Source: Gemmatimonadota bacterium (lineage in GTDB: Bacteria > Gemmatimonadota > Gemmatimonadetes > Longimicrobiales > Gaopeijiaceae). From it: DNA of 7,575 nt. The translations under genes were made by a program, and so were the position numbers. The stretch lies in assembly GCA_030550695.1 (NCBI GenBank), contig JAUQOX010000139.1, positions 1 to 7,575 on the forward strand, given 5' to 3'. The notes beneath the pieces were generated by a model. It was not told where the DNA came from, searched no databases, and saw only the letters and a list, made by a program, of their open reading frames with translations. Of the stretch, positions 1 to 6,083 are shown in pieces. The number at the start of each line of letters is the position of its first letter. The first letter of the stretch is position 1.

Positions 1-1796
1 AAACCCTCGCCGAGGCGGCTGGGAGGGTGGATGCGTCCCTCCTCATACGCTTGAAGCCAGGCCGGGGTCAGGGGGAATCCCCACCTGGGTTGAAACCGCC
101 GCTGGTCCACCACCGCCAGCCCCTCGGTGAACCACCGGGGAACCCTGTGGCCGGAAAGGGCCAGGTGGAAGGCATGGGCCACCTCATGCCAGAGGGTGGA
201 AACCCAGTTGAAAGAGCCGGGGGGCTGGGCTGAGGGGGAATCCATGACCAGGGTGCTCCCGAAGCTTACCCCCAGGGCGCCTAGGCCGGGCAATCCCAAC
301 GTCCGCACCGAGAAATCCGCGTGGGACGGGAAGAGCTCCAGACGGATGGGAAGGGGAGGATCCGCTCCGTACCGGGACCGGAGGGCCCCATAGGCGGCCT
401 CGGCGGCGTCTTTCACGTAAGGCTCCAGGACATCCGCCTCCCTGCCGTGAAGCAGGATCTCGAAATGGGGAGTCCGAACGATCCGGTAGTGGGCAAAGGT
501 GTCCAACAGGTCCAGGGTGTTCTTGTACCAGGGGTTGTAGGGGTCCCCCGCGAAAGCCCGCTCCAGGGCCTGTCTTCCCCGGTCCATGGCGCCGATACGA
601 ATCCCGTTCATTCCCAGGATCCCCCATCCGCGCCATAAGGTGGAGTCCACCTTCACGGCCTCCTCCGCCAAGGAGACGGCCTCCTGATACCGCCGTTGCA
701 ACACCGCCATCTCCGCCACCGTGGCGAAGAGCTCGCCATACCGCGGATTCAGGGCGAGAGCCTGGGTCTGCCTCCGGCGGAAGGAAGCCTCGTCTCCGGC
801 CAGGAAGTCCACAGCGGCCAGAACCGACCAGGCCCCCAGGTGCTCAGGGTTGACCTCCAGCGCCCTCCGAGCCTCTGTTGTCGCCGAAGCGAAATCCTCG
901 GCCTTCAGGTGCAACCGGGCCAGGAACGCCCTGGCGTCCGCGTACCTGGGGTTCACCTGCAGGGCCAGTCGGACGGTGTCGGCGGCCCCCGCGCTTTCTT
1001 CGAAATCCAGAACCCTGGCCAGTCCCAGCAAAGCCCGAGGATGGCGGGGGTTGGCCTGGAGAACCTTGCGGAAAGCCTCCCGGGCATCGGTGGCCCGGTA
1101 TTTCTCCAGAAAGAGTTCCCCCACCAGAAGTTCGGGGCGGGGGTCCAGGGTGTCGGCCCGGGCCGCTTCGTCGAAGGCCATCAGGGCGTCCTGGTACAGA
1201 ACGGGGCTCGTCACGGCCAGGTAGCGCACCGCCGTCCCCACCGCCATCAGGTCTTCCGCCGAAAGGGGATTTCGGGCCTGGTTGTAGAGATCGATGAAGG
1301 AGTCGAACACTCCTCGAGCTTCGTCCCGTTCCCCTCTTTCCCATAGCACAATTCCCAGGTTGAGGCGGGCCGTGCTCGCGTCACCGGCCCCTCCCTGTAA
1401 GGCGCGGCGAAAGGCTTCCTCCGCTTCCCGGCTCCGGCCCACGGCACGGAGAGCTTCGCCGTAGACGGTCTCCAGCTCTAGGGAAGCAGCCTTGCCCCCT
1501 TGCGGATCCTCCACCCACCGCAACGCCTCGTCGTGCCTCCCCAGTTCCAGGAGGGTCCGCACCAGGAGCCGACCGGCTTCGGGCCGGGCCTCAGGGGGGC
1601 GTGCCAAGGAACGCAGGACAGCCAACCCCCCTTCGTAGTCCCCCTTCCAAAGGCGCGCCCGGGCTTCGGGTAGGCCCTCTTGAGAGACCGCGGCCCGGGA
1701 GGGGGAGCAGGCGGCGAGGAGGACGAAGCCCGACGCCGCACCCCACCATCCGGCCCGCCTCCAGATCCGCCGGTCGGGAAGCCCTTGCCGTCTCAT
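1..1796 (-). CDS. TPR-repeat lipoprotein with peptidase-MA-like (gluzincin) zinc protease domain, C-terminus cut by window edge
   Basis: The frame is open from an ATG at 1796 to the left edge, giving 598 whole codons and no stop. Residues 14-30 are a signal sequence ending in lipobox LAAC, with Cys30 the likely lipidated residue. Residues 107-165 and about 235-425 are TPR-like helical repeats, several with the 'NP' turn (AxxxNPxxxxA). A peptidase-MA-like domain starts near residue 437. It carries HEVAH at 537-541 and a downstream Glu in FTEGLAV (Glu558), the zinc ligands and catalytic base expected of gluzincins (HExxH...E). These residues support an active metalloprotease, probably anchored on the periplasmic side of a membrane with the TPRs binding partners. 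The start is supported by a GGGAGAGG-type ribosome site at 1801-1808 and by a 4-base ATGA overlap with the upstream gene, which implies translational coupling. Cys30 is the only cysteine seen. The substrate is unknown, and more protein lies outside the window. Confidence 0.9.
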   Translation of the reverse strand, partial: MRRQGLPDRRIWRRAGWWGAASGFVLLAACSPSRAAVSQEGLPEARARLWKGDYEGGLAVLRSLARPPEARPEAGRLLVRTLLELGRHDEALRWVEDPQGGKAASLELETVYGEALRAVGRSREAEEAFRRALQGGAGDASTARLNLGIVLWERGERDEARGVFDSFIDLYNQARNPLSAEDLMAVGTAVRYLAVTSPVLYQDALMAFDEAARADTLDPRPELLVGELFLEKYRATDAREAFRKVLQANPRHPRALLGLARVLDFEESAGAADTVRLALQVNPRYADARAFLARLHLKAEDFASATTEARRALEVNPEHLGAWSVLAAVDFLAGDEASFRRRQTQALALNPRYGELFATVAEMAVLQRRYQEAVSLAEEAVKVDSTLWRGWGILGMNGIRIGAMDRGRQALERAFAGDPYNPWYKNTLDLLDTFAHYRIVRTPHFEILLHGREADVLEPYVKDAAEAAYGALRSRYGADPPLPIRLELFPSHADFSVRTLGLPGLGALGVSFGSTLVMDSPSAQPPGSFNWVSTLWHEVAHAFHLALSGHRVPRWFTEGLAVVDQRRFQPRWGFPLTPAWLQAYEEGRIHPPSRLGEG

Positions 1797-2845
1797 GCCC
1801 CCTCTCCCCCCCGCTCCCGGATCTGACGGTTCTTCAACGCCAAAGCCACCAGGAGCTCTTCCAACTCGGCCTCGTAGCGCCCCTGCTCCATGCTCCCCCG
1901 TAGAGCCCGGAGTTCCTGGATCTTCCGCTCCAGCTCCGCCCGTTCCTTATAGAGCTGACGAAGAACCGGATCGCCGATGCTGTCCAGCGCCAGGGGCCGG
2001 GCCCGGCCGGCGCCCAGGGCGAAGGACCTGGCCAATCCACCGTCGGAACCTCCTTCTCCCGGGCGGGTGGAGGCCCGGCCGTCGCCGTCATCCTCCAACT
2101 GGGGATGTTCCGTGGCCAGGAGGTTCCGCTCCCGGTAATAGCGCTCCACCTCCTGCCGGGCGTACTCGAAGGCCTCCCACAGGGAAAGGGCGCCGTCCTT
2201 GTCCAAATCCGCCTCCTCGCTTGCGAAGGCCTTGACAAAGAAGCCGCCGAACTGGGTTTCGTTCCGCTCCTGTGCGGAGCGGGTGGCGGTGATGACCACC
2301 CGGTTCTTCCCCGCCAAGGCCTGCGCCCAAGGCCCGCTGGAGGGGAACGCCGCCACCACCGCCACGGTTTGTGTGGCAAAGACACCCAGCCAATCCGCGA
2401 GCTCTACACCCCCCAAATCAGGGCCAGGCAGATTGAAGAAAGCTTCGTCCCTCTGGCCGGTGCCGTGCCCCAGGAAAACCAGGAGGACCCTATCCAAGGG
2501 GTTGCTGATCCGGCCCATGCGCTGCAGCGTGGCCGACAGGTTGGCCTTGGTCGCGGCGCCTGCCATGAGACCTGGGGCATCCTGCGGCCGTTCGCCCAGA
2601 TAGACGAACCGATCGGCCGTCACCCCCATCCGCTCCAGGGCCGCCGACCGAAGCTCCAGGGCCCAGCGGTGGAAGGTGTTGCGGTACTCCTCCGTGCCCC
2701 CCAGCCCCACCACCACCACCATCCAGGTCTCCTGGGCCACCGCCCCCTCTGGAACCAGACTTCCGCCCCCCACCCCACCCAGCCCCAGCGCCAACCCGGC
2801 GGCCAGGGCCGTCGCCTGACACCCACGCCTTCTTCTTCCCCTCAT
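1793..2845 (-). CDS. Secreted caspase/legumain-like (C13/CD-clan) protein, probably catalytically inactive, with EF-hand-like loop and C-terminal coiled coil
   Basis: The product is 350 residues. An arginine-rich N-terminus, a hydrophobic stretch (11-30) and an AVA-Q site near 35-38 form a signal peptide. Residues 41-200 resemble the CD-clan cysteine peptidase fold: a beta strand (MVVVVGLGG), then VLLVFLGHGTG with the presumed catalytic His127-Gly128, then a strand VAVVAAF. That strand leads into PSSG (168-171), where family members have Cys as nucleophile. The only cysteine in the whole protein is Cys9 in the signal peptide, so peptidase activity is unlikely. Residues 213-224 match a canonical EF-hand calcium loop (Asp213, Asp215, Asp217, Gly218, Ser221, Glu224), and a second acidic DDGDG stretch follows at 252-256. 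Residues about 293-345 are charged and heptad-like, probably a coiled coil for partner binding. I chose the internal ATG at 2845 because it makes a 4-base ATGA overlap with the upstream gene, follows a strong ribosome site and starts the signal peptide. The downstream gene overlaps in the same way. The exact family name is inferred from the motif layout. Confidence 0.82.
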   Translation of the reverse strand: MRGRRRRGCQATALAAGLALGLGGVGGGSLVPEGAVAQETWMVVVVGLGGTEEYRNTFHRWALELRSAALERMGVTADRFVYLGERPQDAPGLMAGAATKANLSATLQRMGRISNPLDRVLLVFLGHGTGQRDEAFFNLPGPDLGGVELADWLGVFATQTVAVVAAFPSSGPWAQALAGKNRVVITATRSAQERNETQFGGFFVKAFASEEADLDKDGALSLWEAFEYARQEVERYYRERNLLATEHPQLEDDGDGRASTRPGEGGSDGGLARSFALGAGRARPLALDSIGDPVLRQLYKERAELERKIQELRALRGSMEQGRYEAELEELLVALALKNRQIRERGGEGA

Positions 2846-5124
2846 GCCAACCCTCTCCTTCGGCGCAGCCCCCACTCCAGGCCCAGCAGGCCTATCATGA
2901 CGAGGAACAAGATGGGCATGTCCCACAGATCCTTCTCCTCGGTGACCGTGAGACCGGATCCACTATAGCGGATATCCTGCGCAAGGGAGCTCGCCGCCCT
3001 CGCCGGGTAGTACCGCCCCCCTGTTTCCCGGGCTATCCGCCCCAGAACCTCCTTCCTCAGGTGGGCATCGAAGTACTCTTCGGCATCGGGACCGACGTTC
3101 AGAAACACCGCATCGGTCCCCATCCGGGCAGGTCCATCACCCCTTGAGGCCTCGACGGTCACCTCGTAGACCCCTTCCTCGTCCGGCACGAAACCACCGC
3201 GATATTCACCGTCCCGGTCCACATTCCATTCCAGGGGCAGGACCGATTCCCTTCCGTCAGGCGCCGTGATCCGGGCCCGGACCCGGGCGTCGTTCACCGG
3301 GAGGTACACAGAATCCTTCACTTCGGCTACGACCCGCACCTCCTCGCCGGGTTCCACCTTCTCCGGTTCCAGGCGCAAGACCACGGGCTCGGGTACCCCG
3401 TCCACCAGCCACCGGAGGAGCTGACGCCAAAAGATTTCGTGGGTCTGATCCTCCAAGGGAATATCGGCATGGAACTGCCACATCCAGGAATCCACCACCG
3501 GGAAAACCACCGCCTTGCCTGGGCCGTAGCGCTGGAAAGCCAAGACGACTTGCCTCTGGCCACGGTCCGTCGCCCCGGAAAGAAGCAGCGTGGCGCCGGC
3601 CTTTAGACGATGCAGGGGGTTCATCACGTGCAGGGGGGGGAGGGAGTCCCAAGGGCTGGGGGAACCGGTTCCCGACCGGAGCTGGACCGCCGGATGGAGC
3701 AGCCCTGGACTACTGGGGCGCACCTTCACGGCCGTAAACACGCCCTGGGGATCCGCTGCCGGTTCTTCAAGAATGACCGGGAGAACCTCCTCCAGGGCGG
3801 TTCCCCGGTACCCGCCCTCGGCCAGGGCGAACCTTCCTCCCAGCACCAGCAACCCGCCACCCCGCCGACCCACGAAATCCACCAGCATTTCCAGCTGATC
3901 CCGTGTGAAGTACGACGCCTCCACACTCCCCAGGATCACCGCCCGGTAGCGAAACAGTTCGTCCCTGGAGGTGGGAAACCCCCCCAGCAGTTCTTCCGGA
4001 GAGTCCACATCCAGGCGAAGGAACTTCTCCGGCGCGGTCCTCTGCAAAACCACCAGTTGCAGGTTTTCGTCGCCGTTCAAGGCCCTCCGCAGAAAGGCCA
4101 CCTCGTAACGGGGCTCCCCTTCGAAATAGAGGATCTTTTCCCGCCGGTTCCGCACCTCCACCTCCACCCAGCGCTCATTGTTCTCGGCCAACCGCTCCCC
4201 TTGCTGGGGGGCCAGCCACACCCTCAGCCGCCGAAGCCCCGGTCGGTCCAAGGTTACCGCAACGCGGGCCAAGGTGGTCTCGCCCTTGCCCAACTCGACC
4301 TCTTCCTGGGCCAGAATGCCCTCGTCGTCTTCCACGCTGAGGGAAACTTTTCGACCCTCGAAGCCTCGATGGCCCACCACCACGTCCATGAGGAGCGTCG
4401 TTCCCTTGAGAAGCCGCCGGGGGGCGGTGACTGCCCTCAGCTGAAGGTCCGGACTGATGACTTCTTCCCCCACTCCGATGGCAAACACCGGAACCGCGGC
4501 GGCCTGGAGACGGACCAGCGCCTCCGCCGAGGGACGTCCCCGGTTGTCCGCTCCGTCCGACACCACCACCACTCCCGCCAAGGGCAATCCGGCCATCTCC
4601 TGAAGAACCCCTTCCAGGGCACCCACCAGGTCCGTCCGGGTCCCCTGGAACCGGAGGGACTCCGGGTACGCCAGTCGGGAGAGGGAAGAGGAAAAGCGGA
4701 AAAAACGGACGTTGAAGCGCTCGTCCAGGGACCGGAAAAGGGGACCACCTTCCGAGTCGAACTGCTCTCTCACGAAGGAGCCCCGGGGGCGTCCGTCGAG
4801 GTCAGGCAGTTGCATGCTCCGCGAATCGTCCAAGAGCACCGCAACGAAATTCCTGTCCGGCACCGCCGACCGCAGGAGCAGGGTGGGCCTGAGGAGAGCC
4901 AAGAAGAGAAGGGCGAACACACCGACCCGGAGGGTTCCCAGGAGAAGTCTCTCCCAGGGCGTCGTCTTTCCCATGGGAGCCCGATAGGAGACTGCCGCCA
5001 AGACCGCACCCCCAAAAATCAACCCCAAGAGCAACGCCATGGGCCCTTCCGTGCGGAACACCACCTCGCCCTGACGGAAGAGGAAAGGAGGATACTTGAA
5101 CAACAGGGTGAACACAGTCTCCAT
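2842..5124 (-). CDS. Membrane-anchored VWA-domain protein with glutamine-amidotransferase-like domain
   Basis: The product is 760 residues and is the first gene of the three-gene operon. Two transmembrane helices lie at about 29-47 and 60-80, and one lies near the C-terminus (736-752), followed by Arg-rich residues. A von Willebrand factor A domain begins near 92. It has an apparently complete metal-ion site: DxSxS at 99-103 (DDSRS), Thr164 and Asp190 in VVVVSDGADN. A beta-rich stretch follows (about 225-325). Then comes a class-I-amidotransferase-like fold from KILYFEGEPRYE (330-341) to about 450, with RGGGLLVLGG at 421-430. I see no cysteine anywhere in the protein, so it cannot be a working glutaminase; the fold is probably structural or ligand binding. 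Residues about 580-680 look like another Ig-like beta domain. The bulk is probably periplasmic. Related VWA proteins often sit with MoxR ATPase and DUF58 genes and act in envelope assembly, but those partners are not visible here. The start at 5124 keeps a typical LFKYPP N-terminus, although its ribosome site (GGCGAG) is weak. Its last four bases overlap the next gene. Confidence 0.9.
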   Translation of the reverse strand: METVFTLLFKYPPFLFRQGEVVFRTEGPMALLLGLIFGGAVLAAVSYRAPMGKTTPWERLLLGTLRVGVFALLFLALLRPTLLLRSAVPDRNFVAVLLDDSRSMQLPDLDGRPRGSFVREQFDSEGGPLFRSLDERFNVRFFRFSSSLSRLAYPESLRFQGTRTDLVGALEGVLQEMAGLPLAGVVVVSDGADNRGRPSAEALVRLQAAAVPVFAIGVGEEVISPDLQLRAVTAPRRLLKGTTLLMDVVVGHRGFEGRKVSLSVEDDEGILAQEEVELGKGETTLARVAVTLDRPGLRRLRVWLAPQQGERLAENNERWVEVEVRNRREKILYFEGEPRYEVAFLRRALNGDENLQLVVLQRTAPEKFLRLDVDSPEELLGGFPTSRDELFRYRAVILGSVEASYFTRDQLEMLVDFVGRRGGGLLVLGGRFALAEGGYRGTALEEVLPVILEEPAADPQGVFTAVKVRPSSPGLLHPAVQLRSGTGSPSPWDSLPPLHVMNPLHRLKAGATLLLSGATDRGQRQVVLAFQRYGPGKAVVFPVVDSWMWQFHADIPLEDQTHEIFWRQLLRWLVDGVPEPVVLRLEPEKVEPGEEVRVVAEVKDSVYLPVNDARVRARITAPDGRESVLPLEWNVDRDGEYRGGFVPDEEGVYEVTVEASRGDGPARMGTDAVFLNVGPDAEEYFDAHLRKEVLGRIARETGGRYYPARAASSLAQDIRYSGSGLTVTEEKDLWDMPILFLVMIGLLGLEWGLRRRRGLA
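2853..2860 (-). promoter_or_regulatory. Ribosome binding site that fixes the start of the caspase-like gene
   Basis: Read on the minus strand this is AAGGAGAG, 7 bases before the ATG at 2845-2843. It lies inside the end of the VWA gene. Together with the ATGA overlap it favours this start over the longer reading frame that begins at 2926, whose extra 27 residues would sit in front of a clear signal peptide. Confidence 0.75.
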
Positions 5125-5353
5125 GACAACTCGCCAGGGGGTACGAATCCGGAGGATGCAATGACTTGTGGTGAGAAAGGAGGGGAGATGCGAGGCCCGC
5201 CCCTCGGCAGATCCGACCCAGAAGCTACGGCGAGGTCCCCTGCCGAGGCCCCCCCGTCCTCAACCTCTGACGGTCACGGGAAGCCCGGGAAAAAAACCAC
5301 CAGGATCCTCTCGCCGGGCAAGCCTCAGGGAAGACACCCCCGGGGCCGGGAAC

Positions 5354-5383
5354 GTTAAAGCACGCACGACACCGAGGAGACAA
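5354..5383 (-). promoter_or_regulatory. Weak sigma70-like promoter candidate for the VWA operon
   Basis: On the minus strand TTGTCT (5383-5378) and TTTAAC (5359-5354) are separated by 18 bases. Each matches four of six consensus positions. The -10 element sits on one of the few AT-rich spots in the region. It would give a leader of about 220 bases before the start at 5124. Such weak matches arise by chance, so this is only a candidate. Confidence 0.22.
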
Positions 5384-5398
5384 CTCGCCTGTACGTCG

Positions 5399-5453
5399 GG
5401 AGCCCCGGAAAGTTCCCCCGGGCTCGGGCCCCGGACCCGGCACCAGGGGCTCC
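5399..5453 (+). repeat. GC-rich inverted repeat, possible hairpin upstream of the secreted protein gene
   Basis: GGAGCCCC (5399-5406) and GGGGCTCC (5446-5453) are perfect 8-base complements, 39 bases apart. Between them GGGC-TCGG-GCCC (5420-5431) can form a smaller hairpin. No T-tract follows, so it does not look like an intrinsic terminator. It could be leader structure or an operator, or chance pairing in very GC-rich DNA. Confidence 0.25.
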
Positions 5454-5552
5454 GAGGGAAACCTGGCTCCCCTGGGCAGGGGGACGTACCTTGGGAAAGA
5501 GTTTTTCTTCTGATCGGCCCGTCCAGCGACGTTTCAGACATGCCGCCGAACC

Positions 5553-5558
5553 AAGGAG
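5553..5558 (+). promoter_or_regulatory. Ribosome binding site with unusual spacing before the small secreted protein
   Basis: AAGGAG is a strong Shine-Dalgarno match but lies 16 bases before the ATG at 5575, which is long. An in-frame CTG at 5566 lies 7 bases after it, at ordinary spacing, and would add only three residues before the methionine. Either start leaves the signal peptide intact. Confidence 0.45.
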
Positions 5559-5574
5559 AACCACCCTGCCCCGC

Positions 5575-6006
5575 ATGAGCAAACTCCTCGTGCCCTCCCT
5601 CACAGCCCTCGTGTTGCTGTCCGCCACCCCGGCCTCGGGCCGGGCCCAGACCTATGCCGAGGTCGTCTGGAATCAGCTCAATCGGGCCTTCTCCCAGGTG
5701 AGGGACCAAGGGTACAGCACCCGTAACTACATCATCGGCCGCCTGAACCACGGCGCCGACGACACCTGGACCTTCGTCTTACCCTCGGGAAGCTTCAAGG
5801 TGGTCGGGGTCTGTGACGAGGACTGCTCCGACCTGGACCTGCGGGTCTATCAGGGGGACAAGCTGCTGGTTGAGGACCTCCTGACCGACGACGTTCCCAT
5901 CGTAGACTTCAAACTGAGTGGGGAAACCCGAGTCACCCTCCGGGTTTCCATGGCCAACTGCAAGTCGAACCCCTGCTTCTGGGGGATCGGCCTGTTCTAT
6001 CGGTAG
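5575..6006 (+). CDS. Small secreted four-cysteine protein with PPC-like beta-sandwich character
   Basis: The product is 143 residues. Residues 1-24 are a clear signal peptide (hydrophobic LTALVLLSATPA core, cleavage probably after GRA at 24), so the mature protein is about 119 residues and exported. The first mature part (27-48) is probably helical. The rest looks like a beta sandwich resembling bacterial pre-peptidase C-terminal (PPC) domains. It includes a Cys80-x3-Cys84 element followed by SDLDLRVYQGD, an acidic DDVPIVDF strand, and Cys129-x4-Cys134 near the C-terminus in a FWGIGLFYR ending. The even number and spacing of cysteines suggest two disulfides. I do not recognise a named family and assign no function. 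It is transcribed away from the VWA operon and towards the DsbB-like gene, ending 63 bases from that gene's stop codon. The ATG at 5575 is preferred over upstream starts because it begins the signal peptide. Confidence 0.8.
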   Translation: MSKLLVPSLTALVLLSATPASGRAQTYAEVVWNQLNRAFSQVRDQGYSTRNYIIGRLNHGADDTWTFVLPSGSFKVVGVCDEDCSDLDLRVYQGDKLLVEDLLTDDVPIVDFKLSGETRVTLRVSMANCKSNPCFWGIGLFYR

Positions 6007-6051
6007 GCCGATTTCCGCACACCACCGCGGGGAGGAAGCTGCCCACCGCCT

Positions 6052-6083
6052 CGGCCGACGCGGGAACGCCTAACCGTCGGCCG
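6052..6083. terminator. Inverted repeat between convergent genes, possible bidirectional terminator
   Basis: CGGCCGACG (6052-6060) and CGTCGGCCG (6075-6083) are perfect 9-base complements around a 14-base loop. It sits just after the stop of the plus-strand gene and overlaps the last codons and stop (6070-6072) of the minus-strand gene. There is no T-tract on either side, so it would be a non-canonical terminator or simply a stabilising 3' hairpin. Confidence 0.4.

Larger units (their letters stand above)
5125..5574. other. Divergent intergenic region, no gene seen
   Basis: These 450 bases separate the minus-strand VWA operon from the plus-strand small secreted protein and should hold the promoters of both. 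Several open frames cross it, but they have no ribosome site or recognisable protein character, and they extend into or shadow the flanking genes. Visible items are an AT-richer island at 5351-5360, a run of seven A at 5290-5296, a GC-rich inverted repeat (5399-5453), and an AT-richer stretch at 5491-5515 ahead of the secreted protein. No riboswitch, tRNA or clear operator was recognised. Confidence 0.7.

Noticed and set aside
2843..2926. Longer start for the caspase-like gene at 2926
   Set aside because: It would place 27 extra residues before an evident signal peptide and overlap the VWA gene by 85 bases, while the ATG at 2845 has a strong ribosome site and a 4-base overlap.
2105..2968. Plus-strand open frame of 287 codons
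   Set aside because: It is antisense to the caspase-like gene, with no recognisable protein features; its His-rich run is the reverse of a Val/Gly-coding stretch.
5038..5124. Shorter start for the VWA gene at 5040, with GGAAGGG just upstream
   Set aside because: It has a better ribosome site, but it would remove the LFKYPP N-terminal segment that I recall as typical of this family. It remains a possible alternative.
3610..5358. Plus-strand open frame of 582 codons opposite the VWA gene
   Set aside because: It is rich in Gly, Pro, His, Gln and Arg, has no domain or ribosome site, and lies wholly antisense to a well-supported gene. Long antisense frames are common in GC-rich DNA.
5468..5506. 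TCCCC/GGGGA hairpin followed by a T-run as an intrinsic terminator
   Set aside because: The T-run starts about 17 bases after the stem, too far for a Rho-independent terminator, and no gene ends upstream on that strand.
5168..5578. Open frames within the divergent intergenic region on both strands
   Set aside because: They are Pro/Gly/Arg-rich with no ribosome site, and they run into the neighbouring gene in another frame.
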